64,000 nucleotides of DNA from NCBI GenBank assembly GCA_046331225.1, contig JAXLRF010000009.1, positions 272,709 to 336,708 of the forward strand, read 5' to 3'. Below are positions 38,587 to 45,966 of this stretch, piece by piece. The position numbers and the translations under genes are program-made. The notes under the pieces are model-generated. The model did not search any database. It was not told where the DNA came from and saw only the letters and a list, made by a program, of their open reading frames with translations. The first letter of the stretch is position 1. Every line of letters starts with the position of its first letter. The stretch comes from VFMC01 sp046331225. GTDB taxonomy: Bacteria > Actinomycetota > Acidimicrobiia > Acidimicrobiales > Ilumatobacteraceae.

Positions 38587-41142
38587 TCAGCCGTCGAGCA
38601 GGGTGCCCAGATCGGCCCGCGAGCGGGTGCCGAGCTTGTCGAAACAACGGGCGAGGTGGTTGTCGACGGTGCGGGTCGACACGCCGAGCCGATCGGCGAT
38701 CTCGCGGCTCGACAGGCCCCGTGCGGCGAGCAGTGCCACCTCTCGCTCGCGGATGCTGAGTGACAGCAGACGACCGGACGCCACGGCAGGGATGTCGAGT
38801 CCGTGGCAGCGGGCGCGAAGGCCGGCCAGCCGGTCGGTCGCGCGCCGCGCCGCCTCGCGGGTGCCCGAGCGCGTGGCCGCTCGCGACTGGGCCGCGGCAC
38901 ACTCGGCCGCCCATCGCACCGCCCCCAACCGTTCGTACGCATCGGTGAGCGACTGCAACTCGTCGAGGTTGCGCTGCTGCACGGCCGCAGCCTGCCGCAG
39001 ACGCATTGCGGTGAGCGGCTCGCCCGGTGACGACCCGAGCTCGAGCAGATCCGCCGGCTGGTCGAGCGACAGCAGGTCGTGTGCGCACTGCCACGCCGGA
39101 CCGAGCGCACCCTCGCCACGGAACCTGTCGATCGCCCGGCGCAGCGACGCTCGTGCCTCCTCGGGCTCGCCGGCGGCGACGAGCGACCACGCCCGCGCCC
39201 GTGGTTCGAGCGAGGGCAGCAGGTCGGCGGGGTGCCGGCCGATCGCGTCGAGCTCGTCGAGATCTCGACGCGCCTCGGCCGCGTCGGACATCAACCCGTG
39301 CGCCAACGCGCGCGCCGACAACGCCCACCGGAGTCCACCCGGTTGCTGCAACTCGGTGAGCAGCTCGACCGCATCGGCGAGCGGCGCGATCGCGAGGCCC
39401 GGAGAACCCGACTCGATCTGGGCGACGGCCTGCACCACCAGCGCGACCGCGCGGCCGGCCGACTCGTCGTAGCGCTCGGCGTACGACACGGCTCGCGACG
39501 CGTGCTGCAGGGCATCGGTCCAGCGGCCGGCCTCCACCATCGCCAGCACGCGGCCCACGGCGAGCACCTGCGGGCTGACCGAGAGCACCGGATCGGTGAC
39601 AGCGCCCGCATTGCCGAGCGCGTCGTCGAGCACGGCCACGGCGCGAGTGGGCTGCCCGATGCGACGCAGCGCGTGTGCGACGGCCAGCGCCGCCTGGATG
39701 CGCACACGAGGTGACACGTCGAAACGCAACGGTTCGCCCTCGGCGATCGCGATCGCAGGCTGTCCGACCGTGGCGAGCGTGCGTGCCCGGATCGCACGCG
39801 CCTCGGGCAGCTCGGCGACGAGCGGGTCGTCGAGCGCCTCGACGGCACCCGTGGCGTCGCCCACCCGCCACAGCAGGTGCTGCGAGCGGGCGACCGCAGC
39901 CGCGAGCCGTTCGCCGGGTGTGGTGGCCGTGGCGTCCATCCGCTCGATCGCTGCGAGCACGTCGTCGATCGCGCCCTGCTCGTACGCCACGTCGGCGAGA
40001 CGGCGCACGTCCTCGAATCGTCCCAGCTGCTCGACGCCTCGACGCGCCAGTCGCAACGCGAGCGCCGGATCGCCGGCCGACGGTGCCAACGCGACGACGT
40101 CGAGCAGCTCGTCGTGGGTGAGATCGACACCGGCGTCGACCGCGAGCGATGCGACGCGCAACCGATCGGTCCCGCCCAGGGCCGGCCACGACCGCCGCAT
40201 CGCCGACAACGCCGACCGTCGCGCCGCTCGCGCCTCGATCGATCCGAGCGATCGGCGGACACGCGCTCCCTGGCCCGGGTGGCGCAGGCGCACGAACCGC
40301 TGTCCGTGCTCGTCGGCGGTCGCGACGATGCCGCGCCCGACCAGTTCGTCGAGCGCCGTGGAGGACACGCCGAGTGCACCGAGCGCGACGGCCAGTTCGG
40401 ACGTGGTGGCCGTCGACGCGGCGAGCGGGAACGGCTCGGCGAACGCGACGATGCCGAGCAACCGGCGGGCGTCGGCGCCGAGGCCACCGGGGATGCCGTC
40501 GCCCGGATCGTGCGAACGGTCGTCGAGCAGGTGCAACAGCGCGGTCGGATTGCCCTGTGATCGCGTCCGCCACGACTCGCCCTCGGTTCCGTCACCGGTG
40601 CGCTCGGCGACGATGGCGGCGACATCGGCGGCGGTGAGCGGCCGCAGCACGTGCACGGGCAGCTGGCGCGACTCGGTGAGCGGATCGAGTCCGAGGAAGG
40701 TCTCGTCGACGGTGGCGATCACGAACGAGTCGTGGGTGCCCACCAGGTCGCTGATGGCCCGGAGCGAGGCCTCGTCGAGCAGGTGCGCGTCGTCGACGGC
40801 GAGCACGAATCCACCGGCGCGTGCGCGCCGTTCGAGCGCGCCGTGCACCACGTCGAACGTGAGCGGTCGATCGCTGCCCGCCTCGTCGTCGCCGGCCGGT
40901 GCCAGGTCGGCCGCGCCGAGCAACGGGCTGAGCGCAGCGAATCGCAGGCGGCGCGACGACGCCGTCGCCCGGATGACCACCACGTCGGCGCGGCGGTCGC
41001 GGAGCTCGTCGAGCATCGCGCCGAGCACGCTGGTGCGGCCCATGCCCGGTGGCGCGGCCAGCACGATGCCGGGCCGGCCGGCGGCACGGGCCGTGCGGAT
41101 CTCGGTGAGGTCGTGATCCCGTCCGTGGAGGCGATCCGCCAT
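38587..41142 (-). CDS. Second LAL-type LuxR regulator, Walker A lysine replaced by arginine
   Basis: An 851-residue protein with the same layout as its neighbour: N-terminal ATPase domain (about 1-250), helical repeats, and a C-terminal LuxR helix-turn-helix (LSIREREVALLAARG ... TVDNHLARCFDKLG). The phosphate-binding loop reads APPGMGRTS, with R36 where the catalytic lysine is expected, while the Walker B strand (VLAVDDAHLLDEA) is kept. ATP hydrolysis may therefore be weak or lost. ATG 41142 was chosen because the frame upstream runs into the glyoxalase-like gene, which ends 13 nt away. The two LALs probably arose by duplication. Confidence 0.85.
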   Translation of the reverse strand: MADRLHGRDHDLTEIRTARAAGRPGIVLAAPPGMGRTSVLGAMLDELRDRRADVVVIRATASSRRLRFAALSPLLGAADLAPAGDDEAGSDRPLTFDVVHGALERRARAGGFVLAVDDAHLLDEASLRAISDLVGTHDSFVIATVDETFLGLDPLTESRQLPVHVLRPLTAADVAAIVAERTGDGTEGESWRTRSQGNPTALLHLLDDRSHDPGDGIPGGLGADARRLLGIVAFAEPFPLAASTATTSELAVALGALGVSSTALDELVGRGIVATADEHGQRFVRLRHPGQGARVRRSLGSIEARAARRSALSAMRRSWPALGGTDRLRVASLAVDAGVDLTHDELLDVVALAPSAGDPALALRLARRGVEQLGRFEDVRRLADVAYEQGAIDDVLAAIERMDATATTPGERLAAAVARSQHLLWRVGDATGAVEALDDPLVAELPEARAIRARTLATVGQPAIAIAEGEPLRFDVSPRVRIQAALAVAHALRRIGQPTRAVAVLDDALGNAGAVTDPVLSVSPQVLAVGRVLAMVEAGRWTDALQHASRAVSYAERYDESAGRAVALVVQAVAQIESGSPGLAIAPLADAVELLTELQQPGGLRWALSARALAHGLMSDAAEARRDLDELDAIGRHPADLLPSLEPRARAWSLVAAGEPEEARASLRRAIDRFRGEGALGPAWQCAHDLLSLDQPADLLELGSSPGEPLTAMRLRQAAAVQQRNLDELQSLTDAYERLGAVRWAAECAAAQSRAATRSGTREAARRATDRLAGLRARCHGLDIPAVASGRLLSLSIREREVALLAARGLSSREIADRLGVSTRTVDNHLARCFDKLGTRSRADLGTLLDG

Positions 41143-41155
41143 CGGAACGCCCGCC

Positions 41156-41827
41156 TCAGACGAAGCGCACCTCGAAGTGATCCAGCAGGTGCACCTCCCC
41201 GGCACGCGACCGATCGGTGGCCACGACGTCGAGCGCGTCGATGCCCTCGCCGTGCGGGCCGGCCTCGTGGAACGAGACCGCGTGGTCGAGCTCGAGCTCG
41301 TGCCAGCGGGCGCGCATCGCGTCGGGATCGGCGGCACCGATGCGCACGCCGGCGATGGCGGTGACCACGCTCGTGTCGGCGTGGGTGTGCCCGGGCCAGC
41401 TGGGCCCGCCCCACCGCCACGATCCGTTCGGCACCGGCTGGTCGACGCTCACCAGCGCGCCGCCGACGTCGCGCGGGTGCAGGTGCCGGCCGCGGATGTC
41501 GGGCAGGTCGAGCGACCACACCACGCGCACACCGTTCGCGGCCAGGTGGGCCTCGCGACGGTCGAGGTCGTCGACCTCGTAGATCGCCATGTATCCGGTG
41601 CAGTCGGCCTGCCGCTTGTCGAGCAACCGGCCGGCGGTGGTGTCGGCACGCACGGGAGCGACGACCTCGAGGAACTGGTCACCGACGAGCAGCAGGTTGT
41701 TGTGCAACCCGAACTCGCCGACTCCCGGATCCTGGAAGCACACGTCGACCGCCAACAGGTGGCGCAGGAAGTTGGTGGTGAGCTCGAGGTCGTGGGCGAC
41801 CAGCGCCACCTGCCGGAGACGGATCAT
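41156..41827 (-). CDS. Glyoxalase/VOC-like domain protein
   Basis: A 223-residue protein with two vicinal-oxygen-chelate-like halves. The first begins RLRQVALVAHDLELTTNFL and includes FGLHNNLLLVGDQFLEVVAP; the second includes AIAGVRIGAADPDAMRARW. It matches the glyoxalase-like group that acts on unknown substrates; metal ligands are only partly recognisable. The start is ATG 41827; the longer frame upstream overlaps the divergent yceH-like gene. It is the first gene of a unit with the Walker-variant LAL regulator. Confidence 0.78.
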   Translation of the reverse strand: MIRLRQVALVAHDLELTTNFLRHLLAVDVCFQDPGVGEFGLHNNLLLVGDQFLEVVAPVRADTTAGRLLDKRQADCTGYMAIYEVDDLDRREAHLAANGVRVVWSLDLPDIRGRHLHPRDVGGALVSVDQPVPNGSWRWGGPSWPGHTHADTSVVTAIAGVRIGAADPDAMRARWHELELDHAVSFHEAGPHGEGIDALDVVATDRSRAGEVHLLDHFEVRFV

Positions 41828-41873
41828 GCGGCTGATCCTTGCACGTCGACCACCGTCGGCCCGGAACGGTCGG

Positions 41874-41879
41874 TAGTGT
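41874..41879 (+). promoter_or_regulatory. -10 element TAGTGT, leaderless start of yceH-like gene
   Basis: TAGTGT ends 6 nt before ATG 41886, the same hexamer and spacing as at the HAD-acyltransferase gene (14045). Confidence 0.5.
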
Positions 41880-41885
41880 CCGCGC

Positions 41886-42512
41886 ATGCTCTCGGTCGTG
41901 GACGCACGTGTGGTCGGCTGCCTGCTCGAGAAGGAGCGCACGGTGCCCGACCAGTACCCGCTCACCCTCAACGCACTGGTCAGCGCGTGCAACCAGAGCA
42001 GCTCGCGTGAGCCGGTGATGTCGCTCGACGAGCACGAGGTGTCCGCTGCGCTCACGTCGCTCAAGGCGGCGGGCCTGGTGCGGATGGTGCATCCCTCGCA
42101 CGGCCGCAGCGTCACCCGCTACCGGCAGGTGGCCGACGAGGCGTGGGGCCTCGAGCCCGATGCCGCCGCCGTCGTCGCGGTGCTGCTGCTCCGCGGTCCG
42201 CAGACCGTGTCCGAGCTGAAGACACGCACCGAACGCCAGCACGTCTTCGAGTCGCTCGACGACGTGCAGCGCGTGCTCGACGAGCTGACCGTGCGCCAGG
42301 TGGTGGTGCGCCTCGACCGGGGTCCGGGACAGCACGCCGACCGGTGGCAGCAGCTGCTGGCCGACGAGCCAGAGCGGCTCGAGGCGCCGGCGCGGGCCTC
42401 GTCGGCACGGCGAGCCGATCCGGAGGAGACCGCGGCCCTCACCGCGCGCGTGGCCGAGCTCGAGGCGCGGGTGGCCGCCCTCGAGACCGCGCTCGGCGAC
42501 CTGCTCGGCTGA
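41886..42512 (+). CDS. YceH/UPF0502 (DUF480) family protein
   Basis: A 208-residue protein of the YceH family. ARVVGCLLEKERTVPDQYPLT and NQSSSREPVM in the first third are the family signature. Two winged-helix modules follow, then a coiled-coil-like C-terminus (about 185-207, heptads of Ala/Leu/Glu). The fold suggests DNA or protein binding; the function is not established. It is divergent from the glyoxalase-like gene and ends 16 nt from the opposing esterase gene. Confidence 0.92.
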   Translation: MLSVVDARVVGCLLEKERTVPDQYPLTLNALVSACNQSSSREPVMSLDEHEVSAALTSLKAAGLVRMVHPSHGRSVTRYRQVADEAWGLEPDAAAVVAVLLLRGPQTVSELKTRTERQHVFESLDDVQRVLDELTVRQVVVRLDRGPGQHADRWQQLLADEPERLEAPARASSARRADPEETAALTARVAELEARVAALETALGDLLG

Positions 42513-42528
42513 GGCGCCGGCCGGCGCG

Positions 42529-43584
42529 TCAGGCGTCGGGGTGGGCCAGCAGCCAGTCGAGCACCGTCTCGGCGAAGCCCGCGTCGATCGTGGGGATGTG
42601 GCCCGCCCCCTCGATCGTCCAGAGCTCGACGTCGCCACCGTCGGGGCATCCCTCGTACTCGCTCACCTGCGTCTCGGCGCCTCGCACACGGGTGTCGAGG
42701 TCGAGGGTGCGGGTGTCGACGCGTCCGCCGGTGCAGTGGTCGAACTCGGCCCAGTCGGCGACGGTGCGCTCGGCCGACGGGTACGGCGCCATGAACAGGG
42801 TGCCCCCGTCGTAGCGGATGACGTCGTCGAGCGTGCCGTGCGCCTCGACCACGTCGACCGGCTCGCTGGGTCGGCAGTCGTCGGGGTCGAGGTGCATCGC
42901 GCCGGCGAGACTCACGATCGCGGCGAACAGGTCGGCGCGGTCGCAGGCCATGCGGTGCGACATGAAGCCGCCGTTCGAGTGGCCGACGAGGTACACACGT
43001 CGACGATCGATCGGGTGCACGGTGGCGACGAAGTCGACGACGGCACTCAGGTAGGCGACGTCGTCGACGTCGGAGCCGTACAGGTTGCAGCAGGCGTCGG
43101 TCGCGTTCCAGAACCGGCTGCCGTCGCGGTCGGCGGTGCCGTCGGCGTACACCATGATCACGCCGCGCTCGCGGGCAGGGGTGTCGAAGCCGAAGTAGAT
43201 GCGCTGCACGTTGCGGTCGGCGGTGAAGCCGTGCAACACGATCACCACCGGTGCCTCGTCGTCGGCGGCGAGGTCGTCGGGCACCATCAGGTCGACCGGG
43301 CGGTCGAACACCAAGGCGGCCTCACCGGGGTCGAGCGCCGCGCCGTCGCCGCTGCCGTTGCCGCTGACGTCGTCGGGGGATGCCGGGTCGGCGGGTGTGC
43401 CCGAGACCGTGCTGCCGGGGGCGTGGAACGCGAGCACGTCGGAGGTCGGGGGCGCCGCCGGATCGGGTGCCGCGCCGGCGGCGGGATCGGTGCTGCAGGC
43501 CGCGGGCAGTGCGGCGAGACCGAGCGCGAGGACGACGACCGCAGCGCGTCGGCACGCAGAGCGGGGGACACCGACGCGACGCAT
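42529..43584 (-). CDS. Secreted PHB-depolymerase-like / feruloyl-esterase-like hydrolase
   Basis: A 351-residue exported alpha/beta hydrolase. The signal peptide ends near LPAAC (possible lipidated C30), and an Ala/Pro/Asp-rich linker follows. The catalytic domain shows the oxyanion-side IVLHGFTAD, the nucleophile elbow GHSNGG and a late catalytic His in GAGHIP. Four or more cysteines (ACCNLYG, DHCTGG, EGCPDGG) suggest disulfides, consistent with export. It resembles LpqC-type esterases. The gene shares its promoter spacer with the divergent His-rich methyltransferase; a TACAGT hexamer lies 6 nt before its ATG. Confidence 0.87.
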   Translation of the reverse strand: MRRVGVPRSACRRAAVVVLALGLAALPAACSTDPAAGAAPDPAAPPTSDVLAFHAPGSTVSGTPADPASPDDVSGNGSGDGAALDPGEAALVFDRPVDLMVPDDLAADDEAPVVIVLHGFTADRNVQRIYFGFDTPARERGVIMVYADGTADRDGSRFWNATDACCNLYGSDVDDVAYLSAVVDFVATVHPIDRRRVYLVGHSNGGFMSHRMACDRADLFAAIVSLAGAMHLDPDDCRPSEPVDVVEAHGTLDDVIRYDGGTLFMAPYPSAERTVADWAEFDHCTGGRVDTRTLDLDTRVRGAETQVSEYEGCPDGGDVELWTIEGAGHIPTIDAGFAETVLDWLLAHPDA

Positions 43585-43590
43585 CCGGGC

Positions 43591-43600
43591 ACTGTACGGT
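43591..43600. promoter_or_regulatory. Overlapping divergent -10 elements
   Basis: On the minus strand TACAGT (43596-43591) ends 6 nt before the esterase ATG. On the plus strand TACGGT (43595-43600) ends 6 nt before GTG 43607. The two hexamers overlap by two bases, so both polymerases cannot bind at once and the two leaderless genes should be expressed alternately. Confidence 0.5.
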
Positions 43601-43606
43601 CCGGAC

Positions 43607-44556
43607 GTGGCGCACGACGATCGATCCCGGCACGACCATGGTCACCCCGGCCACCAGCACGGCCACCAGTACGGCCACGAGCACGCAGGGCACGCACACG
43701 ACCACACCCAGGCGCCGGGCGGGCGCGACTGGGCCGAGTTCGGCGGTCGGCTCGAGCGCGAGGGCGAGTTCGTCCGGCCGCTGCACGACGAACTGGTCGA
43801 CTCGATCCGGGCGGCTCTCGGCGTGCATCCCGTGCGCCGCGTGCTCGACCTCGGCAGCGGGCCCGGCGTGGCGACCACCCTGCTCGCCGAGGCGTTCCCC
43901 GCGGCACGCGCCACCGCTGCCGACGCCTCGGCACCCCTGCTCGAGCTCGCCGCGGCGCGAGCCGACCGGCTGGGCCTGTCGGATCGGGTCGAGACGCAGC
44001 TGGTCGACCTCGAGGGTCCGCTCGACGTGCTCGTCGCCGACGGTCCGGCGGACGTGGTGTGGGCGTCGATGGTGCTCCACCACGTCGACGGACTCGCGCA
44101 CACGCTCGCCCGGATCCGCGACCTGCTGGCGCCCGGCGGTGTGCTGGCACTGGTCGAGTTCGGCCACGACCACCGCGCCTCCCGGCCGGCGCGATCCCCG
44201 AACGGCCGGGTTTCGCCGAGCGTCACGGGCGGATCGTCCGCGATGCGCTCGAGGGTCATCTGCCACCCGGCGCGCTGCAGCTCGACTGGCCTGCGTTGCT
44301 GACCGCTGCGGGCTTCGAGGTGGTCGACCACCGGCAGGCCGTGCAGTCGCACGAGCCGCCGCTCGACGAGGCCGCTCGCGCGTTCCTCCGGCAGTCGCTC
44401 GAGGTGACGGCGCGCATCGCGCTGCGGTCACTCGACGATCTCGATCTGCTCACGCTCGCCCGTCTGCTCGACGAGCGGCACCCGTCGAGCGTCGACCGTC
44501 GCGACGACCTGCCGTTGCAGATCAGCCGCACGCTCGTCGTCGCCCGCCGCCCCTGA
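43607..44556 (+). pseudogene. His-rich SAM methyltransferase, split by a one-base frameshift
   Basis: The N-terminal 33 residues contain 12 histidines in HG/HQ/HD repeats, a likely metal-binding tail. A class I methyltransferase follows with VLDLGSGPGVATTLLAEAF, MVLHHVDGLAHTLARI and RDLLAPGGVLALVEFG. After GHDHRAS the first frame runs into unrelated sequence and stops at 44302, while the family-like continuation (PERPGFAERHGRIV ... LQISRTLVVARRP) is in another frame and ends at 44556. Adding one C to the CCC run at 44181-44183 restores a single ~316-residue protein. This is either a real recent inactivation or an assembly error in a homopolymer. Confidence 0.7.
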
Positions 44557-44560
44557 ACGT

Positions 44561-44909
44561 CCTGGGTGCCATCACTGGCGTGTGAGCTGCGTCGGTGAGT
44601 CGGGCTCGGCGCCCAGAACGGCAGCGATCGTCGGACAGCGGTCGCGCCTGATCGTCCTGGGTGCCATCACTGGCGTGTGAGCTGCGTCGGTGAGTCGGGC
44701 TCGGCGCCCAGAACGGGCAGCGGTCGTCGGACAGCGGTCGCGCCCGATCGGCCTGGGTGCCATCACTGGCGTGTGAGCTGCGTCGGTGAGTCGGGGTCGG
44801 CGCCCAGAACGGGCAGCGGTCGTCGGACAGCGGTCGCGCCCGATCGGCCTGGGTGCCATCACTGGCGTGTGAGCTGCGTCGGTGAGTCGGGGTCGGCGCC
44901 CAGAACGGG
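44561..44909. repeat. Tandem repeat, about 3.6 copies of 95-96 bp
   Basis: Copies begin at 44561, 44656, 44752 and 44848, each with CCTGGGTGCCATCACTGG; the last is cut off at about 44909. Copies are nearly identical. Within each, CTGGGTGCC and GGCGCCCAG (44562-44570 and 44608-44616 in copy 1) can pair, with a smaller TCAC/GTGA dyad inside. This repeat fills nearly all of the 373-nt gap between the frameshifted methyltransferase and the opposing PlsC gene. The short open frames across it look like a by-product of repetition, not a gene. Confidence 0.9.
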
Positions 44910-44929
44910 CCGGCTGGGTGGGGCGGCGG

Positions 44930-45949
44930 TCAGCCGAGGTCGGGCCAGCGGCGCTTCTGGCGGCGGCGCACGCCGACCGAGCCGAGCTCGCGGCGCTCGG
45001 TGAGCGCCCACTGGCGGCGCCATCCCGTGTAGTCGGGGCCGGTGAGCTTGGGGCTCGTCTTGGCCGCGGCCCGCTGCCGGGCGGTCCAGTAGTCGGTGAG
45101 CGACTCGTCGCCGAGCGCCGTGACGGCGGCCTCGATGCGGGCGTTGAACCGACGGGTCGATTCACCCTCCTCGGGCCGCAGCGGACGCCCGAACACCACA
45201 CGGGACGTGCCCGGTTTCGGGCGCTTCATGCCCTTGCCGTAGATCGCGCCGGTGCCGTCGATGAACACCGGCACCACCGCGGCGCCGGTACGGATCGACA
45301 GGTACGCCGCGCCGCCTTTGAACTCCTGGCCCCAGCCGTCGGGCGAACGGCCGCCCTCGGGGTAGATGACGAGGCTGTACCCGTCGTCGATGAGCCGGCG
45401 GATCAGGTCGGCCGACTTGCGGCCGGTCACCTCGCGGTCGATCGGCAACGCGTTGAGCGCGAGCGCCGACGCCGCACCCTTCCAGCGCTTGTCGAAGAAG
45501 TAGTCGGCGGCCGCGGCCACCATCAGCTTGCCGCGCCACGGCTCGGGCACCGCGACCGACATCACCAGCGTGTCGAGGTGGCTGTAGTGGTTGGGCGCGA
45601 AGATCAGCGGCGGTGCATCGTCGTCGAGCCGCGCGAGGTCGGCCAGCCGGTCGGTGCCGAGCACCTCGGGGTCGGCGATGGCCTTGACCGCCACCTGCAA
45701 CGGACCGCGGTGGATGGCCGTGCGAGCCGCCTTGGCCAGGGGCTTGCGCGCCCAGTCGGTGTCGTAGTCGGCACCGAGCTTCGACGGCTCGTCGGGCACC
45801 TCGACGCCGCGGGGCACGGTGGGCTTGCGGTACGGGAAGCCGAGTTTCGCGGTCGGCTTCAGCACGGTGCGCATCGGCCCGGCGACCACGTCGCCGAGCT
45901 TGGCCGCGCGCCGCAAGGCCTCGCGGCTCGGTCCCTTCTTCTCAGCCAT
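44930..45949 (-). CDS. PlsC-type lysophospholipid acyltransferase
   Basis: A 339-residue acyltransferase. After a basic N-terminal region of about 100 residues come NHYSHLD (N120-D126, the NHxxxxD catalytic motif) and YPEGGR (196-201, the EGTR-like motif with Gly for Thr), then GAAVVPVFIDGT. There is no clear transmembrane helix; the C-terminus is basic (RRRQKRRW). It is the last gene of a four-gene operon with a LarA-like protein, an alcohol dehydrogenase and a fatty acyl-CoA reductase. It starts 17 nt after the LarA-like stop. Confidence 0.88.
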   Translation of the reverse strand: MAEKKGPSREALRRAAKLGDVVAGPMRTVLKPTAKLGFPYRKPTVPRGVEVPDEPSKLGADYDTDWARKPLAKAARTAIHRGPLQVAVKAIADPEVLGTDRLADLARLDDDAPPLIFAPNHYSHLDTLVMSVAVPEPWRGKLMVAAAADYFFDKRWKGAASALALNALPIDREVTGRKSADLIRRLIDDGYSLVIYPEGGRSPDGWGQEFKGGAAYLSIRTGAAVVPVFIDGTGAIYGKGMKRPKPGTSRVVFGRPLRPEEGESTRRFNARIEAAVTALGDESLTDYWTARQRAAAKTSPKLTGPDYTGWRRQWALTERRELGSVGVRRRQKRRWPDLG

Positions 45950-45966
45950 CGCTCGTCGGTCCCGTC

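Noticed and set aside
38475..39119. N-terminal extension of the downstream LAL regulator
   Set aside because: It covers the helix-turn-helix end of the neighbouring LAL gene in a shadow frame; family proteins start just before the ATPase domain, and GTG 38474 has CACACT 7 nt upstream.
43199..43606. Upstream in-frame extension of the His-rich methyltransferase
   Set aside because: It lies antisense to the esterase gene and has its mirror composition. GTG 43607 has a -10-like element 6 nt upstream.
44181..44190. Programmed ribosomal frameshift in the methyltransferase gene
   Set aside because: No X-XXY-YYZ slippery heptamer or clear stimulatory structure is present at the junction; a one-base loss in a C run explains it better.
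44561..44909. CRISPR array
   Set aside because: The 95-96-bp units are contiguous and identical with no unique spacers, and no cas genes are in the window.
44572..45201. Repetitive 209-codon frame across the 96-bp tandem repeat (and a matching one on the other strand)
   Set aside because: The repeated peptide arises only because the DNA is repeated with a period divisible by three; there is no start signal, and it runs into the PlsC gene.
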